A program made the position numbers and the translations under genes. The notes under the pieces are model-generated. The model had not been told where the DNA came from. It saw only the letters and a program-made list of their open reading frames with translations, and ran no database searches. 64,000 nucleotides of DNA from the NCBI GenBank assembly GCA_036785705.1, contig JAWUZG010000029.1:18270501-18334500 (forward strand). Reading direction: 5' to 3'. Each line of letters begins with the position of its first letter. Position 1 is the first letter of the stretch. Below are positions 11,421 through 23,244 of this stretch, piece after piece. The stretch comes from Acanthornis magna. Taxonomy: Eukaryota; Chordata; Aves; Passeriformes; Acanthizidae.

Positions 11421-14390
11421 CTCAGAGTTTAAAAGGCCACCCTGTACAATGTGTTGCTGACAGTGTGCAGTAACTGCAGCTTAGCTTCTGGTGGTGGTAA
11501 CGTGGGTTAATGTCATTCCTTCTGCTGTGCTGGAAACTCTGCGGCTGTCTACACAGACATACACAACAAAGGCTAAGATGGCTTAGCTCGAGAACTAAAG
11601 TTAAAGTGCATTTTAAAACCTTGCCAGCAAGGTGAATTCAACCTCCTTTATTTATGTACACTGGAGTCCAAAGAGAATTTCCATGTAGTTTTTGTCATTG
11701 CCATCTGTCATTTCCAGCTGTCATTGCTTAGCTGCTGAATGTGAGACTCCCTCAAGATTGATGCAAGTTGCCTAGTTCAGAGGGGGTCAAAGACGTGCTC
11801 CTGCTCTGGCAGGAGAGTGGCTTAGATGAGAAGATTTTTGCAGTCTTAGTCATCTCTACTGCTTGTGATTTCGATATGAAACCGGTGGGAAGTTTTCTGA
11901 AGGTAGTCAGGAAGTTGGCAACATGGACAGCTTAGAACAGAATGCTTGCTGCAGTGCTGCCATGGTAAAGATAGAAAGAACTGAAAAGATTAAAAAGGGC
12001 AAACCAAAAAGAAGCAGTCGAAAGTAAAAGAAAATTAACCATTCTTCCATTCTTCAAATGGATCACTCTTTCAGTCATCATTTTAATGCCATTTCACAGC
12101 CTGAGTTGGTATCCCTGAGAAGGAATCTGAGGCAGAGTAAGCTTTGGAATGGAGTAGATGCGATAAACAGAGGCCAAGTGGCATTTTTTTGCATAAAATA
12201 GAAGTAATGCTTGAGATACTTCAGGTACTTAGCTCATGCTTGCTCAGAATTTGATTGTCATGACTGTCATTTAAATTTTTCATGGAAAGCTCCAAATAGC
12301 TATATTTATCTAAAACTGGTAATTCATCTCCTGTATTTGTGTGAAGCAGGTGAAGCCTTTTGAGGTCAACAGTGTTGCTTAAGCTTTTCTGTTGTATCCC
12401 TGTTGCATATTGTGCTTAAGGGTTATGAACCTACTTGAGAATTGTCATGTGGGAGAATAGAATACTTTTTCTCTTTGAAAGCTCATGTCATTTGGCCTAA
12501 TTCCAGCAAATAATCCATTCAGTCCCCAGCTAGCATATTTGACGCATATTCTAAGCTTTTAAACTAGTAACAAAAGCACTCTAAAATATTTTCCTTTTTG
12601 AAGCACACAAAATGCTTGCTTCGTTTGCAGTTGGTAACTATGTAATGAATGACATGTCTGCAGTCTTTTAATGTACACCATATTTAGCCATGTAACTGAA
12701 AACAAAGAAGTAGTAGTTCCTTCAGCTGGAAAATATTTTTAAGTTGTTTTTTGAATATACAAAACATACCTTATGCACTGCATGCAGCTTTAATTGTCAT
12801 AAAAACAAACCTGATTTTTATGTTTGGAGAGCACAGTTTTCCACAGTTTTCCACACTTGTTCTTGGCACAGTTTTCTACTTCCATGACTTTTAAGACACC
12901 ACAGGGTACTTCTAAGATACTGTAGGAAGCTGAAAAGGAGGAGAGGCTGTGTCTTATTTCTGACTTCCTTTGGTTTTCTTTCTTTTTTTACTTCCTCTTG
13001 TTCTTTTGCATGTCGCCTTTCAAGATACTGTGTGGTTTAGATTTAGATCTGCATTTTAATCAACTATATTTCTTCCCTGTAACTCTTTGAAATTTTTTTG
13101 AAACCCCTGTAAATATGCATCTTTTTATGGTTTGCTAGCTACATATAAAATCTTGCTGCTGCTATAAAATGCTTTTATTTGATTTGCTTTTCTGTCACCA
13201 TTCAAATTGAAAGGGAACCATTCCTGTCTTCACTCCTTTTGTACTGGATTCAGTTCAGCAATGTGGGCTAATGGTGCCAAAAACTTCTGCCGAAGGAGCT
13301 GCAGATAGATTGAGCAAGACACATGGTTGAAGTGTCTTGTAAAGATTCAAAATGGCTCTACCGTTCTGGCAGTGTGTTTACACAGTAAGAGTTGATGAGG
13401 TATTTGACTAGCATTTCTTTGACAGAAGATAGCAGCAAAATGTACATTATTGCCACTGTTATTTATCATTGTCTAAAGAAATGTATTCTTGCTGTTACAT
13501 AAAACATCTTTAGTAGAGCCAAAGACTATAGAAATGCTACTTTGCTCTGGATTCATTAAAACTAAACCTCTTTGTGGACAGAATTGGCCGGCCTGATGCT
13601 ATGAACTCCTAGCTGTCTAGACTGTCAGTCACTGGTTTCAGTGACTGTCAGGAGGACTGCACTTTCAGTGGGCTTTCCTTGTGTGTCTGTAAGGTGGGGA
13701 GTTCTGTGGGGCCTTGAGCCCTGAGAGTACCATGGACACAAGCAAGGTGTAGCTTTTTGGCCAGTAGTGGTACACTGAGGCGTGATGGATTACTCCCAGA
13801 CTTTCTGCGCTGGAAAGGTTTTGTGCCCCTGTGAAGAACAAGACTTCCTTTTTCCTGTGCAGACACTTCCATTTTCCTGTATGTTGCAATGGTATGTTGA
13901 AATAATCGAGTGCTATTTGCATGAAGGTCAGTGAGCTTGGACTATGAAGCGTCTCGTGTTTGATTTGTTTCCGGTTTCAGCAAACAGCAAAACTTCCAAT
14001 GACGCCGGTGAGAATAAGATGAAGCTGCTGCTGTATTTCACATATTTGCATAATAAAATGGTGGTTCTTGCAAATCTTTTCAATGGCAATTTCAGGTACT
14101 GAAACAGCAGCTCTGCTCAGGGCAGTTCTGGAATTGACTTGTTTTCCATGTTTCTTAGAGGGTGAACTGAGGGCACTTCCAGTTTTCAAGGCAAGGCATC
14201 TCACAGTATCCTCCAAAAAGATTGCTCAATGAAAAGGCAAAAATACTGGGGTGAAAGGGGGAAAGTCCGCATCCTGGTTTGTGTCATTAAAATCTGCCAG
14301 ATGGTCAACAATCATTTGTTACACTAGGTAGCAGCGTAGTTTTTCACTCTCACAGATCCCAAAAAGCTTAAAACATCCAGCAGCTGCTTC
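11421..14390. other. Unassigned AT-rich DNA
   Basis: No gene or recognised repeat was seen. Several 60-90-codon frames near 13.6-14.2 kb have no start context, domain or compositional support. Confidence 0.5.
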
Positions 14391-15000
14391 CTTGCAACAA
14401 GTGCCACAGCCAAGAGCCAGGCCTGGTTTCCCCTTGCAGCTTACAAACTCTGCCAGACATACGGGTGATTCTCACTTCGCTTCTCAGCTACACGTGAGCA
14501 CAGGCTCTCAGGATGGCAGAGTCCTTAAAGTGAAGAGCAGTTCCACTGCAAACAGCTCAATGGGCCACGAGAGAACACTTTCTCTGACCTGTCCCCTTGC
14601 CCTTTCCTTGCAGCATTTCCTCTCCAGAGCATGCACTGAAGCTCTGCACTTTGCTTCTCAGCTGAGTGTATTGTTGCATTGCCCGAGTCCCCTATGTCCA
14701 TCTCCTTCTCACACAGAAGAGTGCTTCTGTCAAAACGTGCCAATGCCATGCGCTCTCCTTCCCAGCTATTCGCACCATCACATTCTGTGTCCCGCTTGCA
14801 GTCTGAATCTAAACTGAGAAGTTTCTGGCTGCACCTCGCATGCACAGATGTGCCAGGAGGAAAAGGTTGCTCAGACCTTGGTGGTTAAGTTAGAAAAGGT
14901 CCATTCGCTCCACAATCAAATGAGAGCTTCCTTCGCTTTACACCCTGCAAGCTTCACACACAAACTGAAGCTACGCTCTCCCTTTCTCAGCTGAACTCAC
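14391..15000. repeat. Left flank of the repeat domain
   Basis: CT-rich sequence with recurrent CTTCTCAGCT-type blocks (about 14480, 14655, 14985) at irregular spacing. It probably marks the start of the degenerate repeat domain that continues to 19.5 kb. Confidence 0.35.
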
Positions 15001-16260
15001 CCATCTGCCACCTTGACTTCTCTTTCGCTTTACTCTTGGCCTTGCCACGCATGGATTTTCCTCCTAGGACACCCACTGGGCTGCCTCCCCCTCCTGTACA
15101 TTGCCTTTCCTACTCAACCTTGCATTTCTTTGCCATACCTGACCATTCCTTTCCTTTTGCTTCTCTACCCACACCTTGCATTACCCTGCTGCCCCCTCTG
15201 TAGTCTTCCTTCAGCCTTCCTTCCCTCCACTGCCCTGCACTGACTTGCTGAGCCATCCCCACCTTGACTTCCTTACCCATTTGTCCAGGCCCAGCCTTGC
15301 CTTCCCTTCTCCTTCTAGGACTCTCACTGCCTTGACTACCTCTCCCTTGCCTTGCCTTGCCCTGTAAATGCAGCAGTTGCCTTGTGATGCCCTCAAAGCC
15401 CTCACTTGCCTTGCAGGACCTTGCTCACCCCTCCCCCACCTGGAATTCAAGACCCCTCTTTTCAGGGCATTTCTTCAACTTGCCTTGCCCTGCCTGCTTC
15501 CCTGAGGAAGCCTTCAAGGCCTTCACATACCCGCAGTGTTTCAGGAGCATGGAAGAGGAAGCCCACAGGAGGTCACGTGAAGCCAGACCTGTCTGTCCCA
15601 GCAGCTTTTGTCTGGCACCAATTCTTGCATGGACAGAATTTTGGACAGGCAATCCACATTTCTCTTCTGGGCTCTGGGACCAAGATGACACTTCTTCTGC
15701 ATTGCAAGGAAAGCAGGTAGCCCCAGTGTTTTAGGTGCAGATTAGAGCTGGCGCAGGTGAGACCAAGACCAGTCAAATCAGTCCTTCCTGGCCACTTTTG
15801 TCTACCAGCAGCTGCCTTGCCTTGGCAACCCAAGAGTTTCCTTTTCTTGCCCTGCTAAACCTCCATGGCTTTGAGTTCTCTTGTATGCCCATGCCCCACC
15901 TGGCTACAGCTTTCCTCCAGAGCCTTGCTTTGCCTAGTCCTTCCTGTTTCTGCCTGGCCTACCCATCACTGGGCTTACCTTCCTATGCCCAGTCTTGCCT
16001 CTAACTTCTGGACCTTCTCTTGCCTACCGCTCCATTTGCTTTCCCCTCACTACTCTGGCCTTGCCTACCTCTCCCTTGACTTGCCTACACTTGCCTACAC
16101 TTGCCTTGTATTGCCTTGCCTGCATGGAAGGCAAGGTAAAGAGTGGTAGACAAGGCAAAGCAAAGCAAGGAAGACCTAGGCAGGGCACGGGAAGGCAGAT
16201 GTAAGAAAGGCAAGCAAAGCAAGGGGAGCCTAGGAAAAACTAGGCAAGGTACTGAAGGCA
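15001..16260. repeat. CCTTG-rich low-complexity domain with strand switch
   Basis: From about 15040 to 16125 the plus strand is dense in TTGCC, CCTTG and CCTTC words. From about 16126 to 16260 it changes to the complementary words (GGCAAGG, CAAAGCAAGG). The change is centred on a perfect 8-bp inverted repeat, CCTTGCCT (16114-16121) and AGGCAAGG (16129-16136), with a 7-base loop. Long open frames on both strands here (Leu/Pro/Ser-rich on plus, Arg/Lys/Gly-rich on minus) follow from the repeat and are not called as genes. Confidence 0.8.
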
Positions 16261-16560
16261 AGTCCCAGCCAAATGACTCAGAGTGCCTTTCCTTGAGAAG
16301 CAAAGGCCATAGCGCCAGTGTCAGTGGAGCAGAAGTAAAGCTACCATGGGGAGGTACAGTCCAGCAAGATGTTTCTCTCCTGGTCCCTTCTGTGTAGGAA
16401 TAATTGTTGGACGTATGCAGTACTGGAGGTGGTATGCAACTTTGGCTTGGTAAGCTCCTGAAGGAGAATGGCAATGCTTTCTCACGGGAAGGAAAGCACG
16501 CAGCCCCAGCGCTGGAGGTGCAGAGAAGAAGCTGCCTAGTGGAGGTCCAAGGCACCAGCA
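15495..16560. repeat. Degenerate ~200-bp direct repeats within the domain
   Basis: Related blocks begin near 15498, 15694 and 16470. Shared features include GGAAAGCA(G/C)GxAGCCCCAG followed within about 15 bases by GGTGCAG (15709-15742 and 16490-16522), and TTTTGTCT-type blocks at 15606 and 15797. Spacing of the first two is about 196 bp, and the third lies about 780 bp further on. They are interleaved with the CCTTG-rich sequence. Confidence 0.5.
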
Positions 16561-17719
16561 ACTTTCTGTCCTGATGTATCTGGTGTGGAAGCATTGCTTC
16601 AATTTGTACACTTGTGGAGATGGAATCCATCTTTGGAAGGTGGCCTCTTGAAAGGTTTAGTTTGGCAGGAGATTTCCACTTCTCAGAAATGGCCTTCTGA
16701 AACTCTGGCAACACCATCTTTTGGACAAGGTCAACCGTTCTGCTCAGTCTTGGTGGGTAGCAGACCTAGTAGCCTAGGTAATGCCGAGGAACAGTGTTCT
16801 GGCACCTTTGCATGGGATCAGTCCCTGGATGTTCTGTATTTTGGAGGAGGGGATGCCATTTCATTGGAGATGGGCTTCTAATTCCTCTCTTTTGCAAAGG
16901 AAACAACTCTGCATGTGTACATTGGTTGGTCTTAGTGAATTTTAAGACTTTTGCCAATAGGCAGTTCTCTGGCTTAGAGCTGTTGAACTGTCAGTGGGAA
17001 TGCAAACGCCAAGCTGTTGAGCTTTTTGTCCTGGTCCCGTTCATGTGTGAGCAGTTCCCCTTCATGGTGCTCGACCTGACTGGATGCAGACTCAGTGAGA
17101 CTGCAGGGTTAGGATGGTAGCAAGAGCTGAGAAGGAAAGGGCCCATAGCAGGCTGTGTGCTGGTACCTCGATGGGTGCAGTTGAAGTTGTCGGCAGCAAG
17201 AGCTTTCTCAGCTGGCATCTTTGTGAGCTCTGTTTTTGCCAGATGTTTTCAAGTTTGTAGCCAGATTCTTGTGAGAGTGAAAAGAATTGTTAGGGCAAAG
17301 GCGTTGGTGTTGCCGTTTGAGTGTGGTGCAAATAAGAGTTTGCAGTTGGAAGGGGAAGATCAAAGCAATCTTTTGGGGCTGACAGTTGAGTTGAGAGCAG
17401 GCACGTTTCCAACTTGGCTGTGCAATTGGGAGGCTTTCGAGCTGGGCACGGCGCGTTTCCTTTCAATGCGAGTCGAGAGCGCCATCGTGTGGTTGATTCC
17501 ATGAACGCTGACAGAGCCAGGCAAAAGCCAAGCTCTTTTCTGGCCCGGCCCCACTCGTGTGTGAGCAGCAGTTCGTGGAGAAGCTCCGTGGTGAATCCTG
17601 GCCCTTGGACACTGACAGAATGTGACGCTACATCTAGCGGAGAAGGAAGAGGAATCATTTCACAGCTGGCAAAACAAAAGGAAATTGAAGGACAGTGAGA
17701 GCAGGACACGTGCACGCAA
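16561..17719. other. Transitional sequence between repeat domains
   Basis: GC-moderate sequence with no recognised gene. Parts may be diverged units of the neighbouring repeats, but no clear alignment was seen by eye. Open frames on both strands (for example around 17290-17805) are uninterpretable. Confidence 0.4.
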
Positions 17720-19486
17720 GTAATTCTTTGTGTGCACAAAAGAAGCGAAGGGCTCTTTGCAGCATGACAAGGCTGCCAACAGAAGGGGTTACTTGGAAAA
17801 CACATTCTCCACGCATGCTACCTACTCTGGCAGCTCCAGATGCTCGAGTTCTGCACGTCTGAAACTGGGGCAAAATGCGTCTCTCTCTCTCTCGCTCCCT
17901 CTCCCTCTGCCCTTGTGCCCCTGAGTGAGAGTGCTGCGAGACGCACGTTGCAGCAGAAACAGCATTCGGAGCTGAGCCTGCATGGTATCGGGCTTTCTGG
18001 TGCATGTTGGTATGGAATCCAGGGAGAGAGGATGGACGCGCCGTGCCGGGCGTTCACTTCCCTTCTGCCCACCGGAGAGGCTTCTTCGCTGGCAAGGCGC
18101 TCTTCCCTTGCAAAGCGCTAAATAAATGCGAACAGCTCATTTCAGTCCGGCAAGGCTGCGAACAGAAGACACTACTTGGAAGAACACATTCTCCACGCAT
18201 GCTACCTGCACTGGCCACTCCAGCTGCTCGAGTTCTGCAAGTCTGAAGCTGGGGAAAAGTGCTTTCCTCTCTACTAGCTCCTACCATCTCTGCACCTTGT
18301 GCCTCTGAGTGCGAGTGTTGCAGAGGCTCGTGGCAGCCGAAAGAGCACTCGGAGATGAGCCTGCATGCTGTCAGGCTTTCTGGTGGATGTTGGCTATGCA
18401 ATCTAGCGAGAGCACGGTGAGTGCCGTCCGCGCAATCGCTTCGCCTTGTGCCCGCCAGTGATGCTTCTTCACCAGCAAGGCGCTCTTGGCATGCAAAGCC
18501 CGAGATAGGCTCCAATGGCTCACTCCGGCCCGGCAAGGCTGCGAAGAGAAAGTGTTGCTACATTCTCAGGTAGCTCCAGCTACTCGAGTTTAGCAAGCCT
18601 GATGATGGATCAAAATGTTTCTCTATTTGAGTCGCTCCTTCTCTCACTGCACTGTGAGCCTCTCTGTGCGAGTGCTGCCAGAGGCTCGTGGTAGTGCAGA
18701 GATTCGGAGCTGAGCCAGTATGCTGACGAGACCGTGGTACACGTTGGTTGTGGACTCCAGGGAGCACGAAACGACTGCGCTTTGCCAGGCGCTTGCTACG
18801 CAGAAAACCGCCCACTTCTCTCCCGTGCTTTGCGAGCCAAGGGTGCCCAGCAGGCGAAGGTGCGTCTTGGGCGGTCACAAGGCGAAGCGAGCGGCCGGCA
18901 CAGAGCCCTGCTGCTGTGCTCCCTGCATTTCACATCCAAACTGCACCGGCAGGCGTAGCAGCATGCAGGCTCATCTCCAAAGGATGTTTCCTGCTGCCAC
19001 AAAGGTCTGGCAGCACTGGCACTCGGGGATAATGTGCAGAGAGGGAGCGAGAGAGAAACACTTTGCCCCAGCTTCAGTCTTACAGAACTCGTGCACTTGG
19101 AGTTGCCAGAGAAGGTAGCGTGTGTGGAGAATGGTTTCTCCAAGTAGTCTCTTCTGTTTGCATCTTTGCCGGACCGCAGAGATCCGCCCACTTCTTTCTC
19201 GCGCTTTGCAAGCGTAGGGCGCCTAGCCGGCGAAGGTGCGTCTTTGGTGGCCACAAGACGAAGCGAGCAGCCGGGACGGCGACCTGCTGCTGTGCACCCT
19301 GAATCTCACATCCAAACTGCACCAGCAGGCATAGAAGCATGCAGACTAATCTCCAAAGGATGTTTCCCGCTGCCATGAAGGTCTGGCAGCACTGGCACTC
19401 GGGACGCAATGTGCAGAGAGAGAGGGAGCGAGAGAGAATGAAGCACTTTGCCCATCTTCAGTCTTACAGAACTCATGCTCTTGGAA
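17720..19486. repeat. ~380-bp complex satellite array with inversion
   Basis: Five partial or full units. Three are in plus orientation, with the landmark AAGGCTGC(C/G)AACAGAAG at about 17767, 18154 and, more diverged, 18534, giving periods near 385 bp. After about 18797 the units are inverted: the landmark appears as its complement near 19150. Two inverted units are related by a shift of about 377 bp (18828 versus 19205: GGCGAAGGTGCGTCTT and CACATCCAAACTGCACC shared). A TC-rich run sits at the same place in each plus unit, appearing as GAGAGGGAGCGAGAGAGA in the inverted ones. GC content is well above the flanks and CpG is frequent. No coding function is apparent. Confidence 0.85.
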
Positions 19487-19590
19487 GCACCTCCCTCAAC
19501 CTGCGTTCAATGCTCTTCCTAATGCATCCGAGGATACCATTGGCCCTCTTGGCCAGAAGGGCTCATTGCTGGCCCCCATCCAACAAAATG
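19487..19590 (-). mobile_element. CR1 LINE fragment (antisense)
   Basis: Short antisense CR1 ORF2 fragment, recognised by the block around AATGCATCCGAGGATACCAT followed by TGGCCCTCTTGGCC, which corresponds to the CR1 stretch also present near 61.25 kb. It abuts the end of the inverted satellite units. Confidence 0.6.
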
Positions 19591-20754
19591 TTTAGAGAAT
19601 GGCTTGTAGTGCAGCCTTGTGACCTTCAGATGCTTGAGCTGCTTTGGACGAACCAAATAGTGCAAAATAATTGCACGTAACACATTATGATCCCATAAGG
19701 ATTTAGCAAATTTAAATTTTCAAATTATCTCTTCAAAGCATCATTTATATCTTGATTTATGGATAGGATCGGTTTCTTAGTCTTACTCAGCATACATTCA
19801 GGTAACCCTGACAAATTTACTAGACCCCTACTTGGAATGTGTAGAGTGGATATTAACTGGACAAGATGTGGTGGCAATTACCTTTAAAGCCTGATGTCAA
19901 AACATGGAATGATTTACAAAGTTCATAGGAGTAATTAACTGTGTAAGGCCCATGCTAGGCTTAACTCCGTATTTGTTATCTGCAGAAGCTGTTTGGGAAT
20001 TAGCCATAGTTAGCTCATGGTTCTCTACTGTAAAAACAGACAGCATAGTGCCAGCTTTACCTGTTCACCTGTACAGCTTTAATAAGACAATTTAAATGCG
20101 GTTGTTTTGCCATGAAGACACATGTAACAGCATTTCCAGCTAGTACAGCTGTTCAGCGACTCAAGTGTACTTGTTCTTCCTTAACACTTACAGATTGCAC
20201 ATGAACTTGATATCAAAATAGCATAAGTACATTGCCCAGAAAAGTGACTGAATGTGATATTATCTCATAAAATAGACTTGCTCAGTTTTCTGCTCAGTAC
20301 TTGAGTTCTTAATATTCTTTGGTCTTATGGCAGAGAGGCCACAGTGAAATATACAGTAGCACACTGCCTTAGAATCAGTTAAAACCATAACTACAGCTGC
20401 TTGCATATGTGTGTCAGTTCTATACACCCACAACACTAAGTAAGATGCGTGTGCAAAAGTCGTGGCAGTATTATATTATTATGTCCCTAATGTCTTATTT
20501 ATATCTCAAACCTATTGTAGTTACGATCACAGGAAGCTGTCTTACCATCTGCGAATTGGGCGGGTTTTAAATGCAATTTGCCAAGACATACGATGTTATG
20601 ATTTTTCTGGGTAAGGCTGCACTTTGAGAAGATCCTAGTAAACTTACGCTTATCTCAGAAGAGTACTGACTGTGAAACAAGCATTTTCAATAATGTTTAT
20701 AGTTACCATAAGTCAGTCCCAAAACTGATTTATGTATAATCACGACATATTTGC
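19591..20754. other. Unassigned AT-rich DNA; possible old pol fragment
   Basis: Mostly unassigned. At 19945-20060 a plus-strand frame reads FIGVINCVRPMLGLTPYLLS, which resembles the RT thumb block seen in ERV-B (LLGTINWLHPYLGLT at about 27.75 kb). The surrounding frame is broken by stops and no LTR was found for it, so this is at most a relic of a retroviral pol gene. Confidence 0.3.
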
Positions 20755-20759
20755 CACAC

Positions 20760-22141
20760 TGCGGTGGCTTTGCTTGGCCCAGTTTTTGCTAGTGAGTAGG
20801 GTGGGGTACAATGATGGTTCCTGCATGTCCGGTGTAAAGGTTCTGGAAATTTTCCACCATGTCCAGCAGAGCCAATCTCTGATGGTTCTGAAGATGATGG
20901 ACATGCTGCTGGCCAAACCTGAGCCAATTAGAGATGTTAGTTACAACTCTGTGAAAATATATTTAAGAAGAAATCAAAACAATGTAAGCATGCACTTATT
21001 TTTAGCTAGAGGAGGAGGAGGAGGAGGAGGTAAAAATATGTGAGGGAAAACAAGATTGAGGCACCAAGTTCAGTGGAGAAGGTGGGGGAAGAGGTGCTCC
21101 ATGCGCTGGAGCTGAAAACCCTCTGCCAGCCATGGTGAAGACCATGGGGAAGCAGGTGGTCCCCCTGCAGCCCATGGGGTCCACAGGGATGCAGAAAATC
21201 ACCCACAGCCCGTGCCAGAGGAGCATATGGATGCCTGCAGGAAGCTGTGATTCAGTGGGAGTCCCAATAAAGACTGAGACTTTAGGTTTGCAGGAGAGAG
21301 AAAGGCCTTGTTCCCATGATGGAAACAGCCTGGCCTCAGCTTGGAATTCTGCATCTATGGACAGAAAATCTTGGACTGCACCAAAAATTTGGGTGGGTTT
21401 TGTTACTCATGAGATTGGACCCACACCAACAAAGTTTGCAGAGGACTGTCTCTCATGCGAGGGACCCCATGGCTATGTAGAGGACTCTTCTCCCTGGTGG
21501 ACTGACCCTGACCAAAGAAAACCCCATGCCCTGCCCCCACCCTGGAGCTTTGGGTTGGAAGGAGGGAGGGGGTGAGCTGAGAAATGGTGTCTTAATAGGG
21601 AGAGAGGTGAGCAGAGAAACAGCATTTGTAGCAGAAGAATTGTGATGATGGACTGACTAGGAGAAGCCATATACCTTGCCCCTGGCCCGGATCTGTTGGT
21701 TGGATGGAGGGAGGGGGGTGAGTAGAGAAACAGTGTCTGTAGTAGAAGAATTGTGTTGATGGACTGACTAAGAGAAAAATCCCACACCCTGCCCCTGCCC
21801 CGGAGTTGTTGGTTAGTTGAAAGGAGGGAGGAGGGTGAGATGAGAAGCGATGACTTAAGAGGGAAGGGGGGTGAGTGAAGAAACAGTGTCTTAAGAGCTT
21901 ATTTTTACCTCTGATTTATCCTCCGACTCTGTTAGGTTAGTAATTCACTTTGCAACTTTAAGTTTTCATTGTCTGCTCTGCCCTGTCTGTGTGTCCTCTT
22001 TATCAGTGATCTTATCTCAACTCATTAGTCCAGTGTGTTTTGTGTTAGTTTTCCCTCTCCTCTGCATAGCTGCAGCAGGAGAGAGCATAGAGAGCAGACG
22101 TTGTAGGTGCCTGGCATTTAGCCAGGGTCAAACCCACGACA
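20760..22141 (+). mobile_element. Complete solo LTR (1.38 kb), ERVL-like
   Basis: LTR with TG start (TGCGGTGGCTTTGC) and CA end (CCACGACA), flanked by the 5-bp target duplication CACAC (20755-20759 and 22142-22146). A TATA-like ATATATTTAAG lies near 20957 and AATAAA near 21267. The 3' part ends with a TGGCATTTAGCCAGGGTCAA block that I associate with a bird ERVL-type LTR family. The middle part carries three diverged tandem units beginning TGGACTGAC at about 21499, 21652 and 21760, each followed by GGAGGGAGG and AAACAGTGTCT-type blocks. Internal proviral sequence is absent, consistent with LTR-LTR recombination. The 63745 LTR is a relative. Confidence 0.85.
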
Positions 22142-22146
22142 CACAC

Positions 22147-22954
22147 TTTTATGATCTTTCCTGTTAATCCTGCAAAAATCCAACCCTCTAACGTTCTATG
22201 TTGCTGCTATTTCATTTATAACTCAGTTGTTTTCTTGCATATTTTTCACTGATGTTTAACTGCTGTATGATAAATATTCAGTAGTTTCTTGTAAGGATGG
22301 AGTCAAAATAAGCTAAATTCTGCTGTATCTGAAACTCTTAGAGTATACTCTTAACCTTGTATCTAGTTTTGGCAAATTTAAAGTTCAATGGATGCAAAGG
22401 CATCCAAAGTGACTATCTCACTGAATTCAAAAGAATTTTTCTTTTCACAGGTGTACCTTGAACAATGTCTATGTGCATGCGGGTGTGAAAGTGCTGAAGT
22501 AAATGTACTAGGAATATTGTTCTAGTGTTTTAAGTATTTTAAATTTGTATGTTAGGCCTGTAAGTGAGTTACTACTGTGTTATAACAAATTCTGTATTAA
22601 TCAATTGCAAAATAGCTTATATTGGGTTTTCTGTTAAGTGCCATTAAGTGTTCAGTACTGTTGAAGTCAAATTCTGTTACATTCCAGTAATGTTAAGTTT
22701 AGTGTCTGTTGCTTCTAAGCTCTCTTAAGTCTAAATTCAATTGAGGTTAAGTCTGTTGAATTTGAGTGTTCTGTTTCAGGCCTGTTAACTTTAGGTTGAG
22801 TAAAATTTAAGTTAAGTCTGTTGATTTTAAGTTTAATTAAGAAGTTAAATTTTAGTAACCCCTGAAAGAAGGAAAAAGGAGCAGCTGCTAAGGAGCCTCC
22901 AGCAGCACGAAATAAAAATAGAGCATGTGCACATGTTGGTGAGGCGGGACTTTT
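22147..22954 (+). repeat. LTR-like sequence with TTAAGT/CTGTT degenerate minisatellite
   Basis: From about 22600 to 22860 the words TTAAGT, CTGTT and AAATTT recur every 15-25 bases, and an AATAAA follows at 22911. This pattern resembles the U3/R region of some bird ERV LTRs. No clean LTR edges were found. The complementary pattern occurs at 23520-23640. Confidence 0.4.
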
Positions 22955-23243
22955 CCTTGGTGTAGCCATACTGGTTGTCTCAAATCAGTTCCCTGTCCTC
23001 CATATGCCTTAGCATGGCTTCTACAAGGATCAGTTCCATGATCTTCCCAGGCACAGAGGCAAGGCTGACAGGCCAGTAGGTACCAGTGTCATCCTTTCTA
23101 TCCTTTTAAAAGATGGGTACAATGTTTCCCCTTTTCCAGTGACCTGGGACTTCACCTGACAGACATCATTTTTCAAATATCATCCAGAGTGCCTTGGTAA
23201 CTACATCAGCCAATTCTCTCAGGCCTCTAGGATGCATCGCATC
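22955..23243 (-). mobile_element. CR1 LINE ORF2 fragment, left part of split copy
   Basis: Antisense CR1 ORF2 sequence, recognised by blocks such as GATCTTCCCAGGCACAGAGG, GGCTGACAGGCCAGTAGGTA, ACAATGTTTCCCCTTTTCCA and ACTACATCAGCCAATTC. The RT frame is broken. The copy is interrupted near 23244 and resumes near 24342. Confidence 0.85.
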
Positions 23244-23244
23244 A

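Noticed and set aside
15001..16720. Multiple 80-210-codon ORFs on both strands
   Set aside because: They overlap in several frames over CCTTG-type low-complexity repeats, with no start context or domain. Repetition alone keeps the frames open.
17655..19680. Ser/Leu/Arg-rich ORFs up to 160 codons in the satellite
   Set aside because: Their amino-acid pattern tracks the TC run and shared satellite blocks in every frame. No purifying pattern between units is visible.
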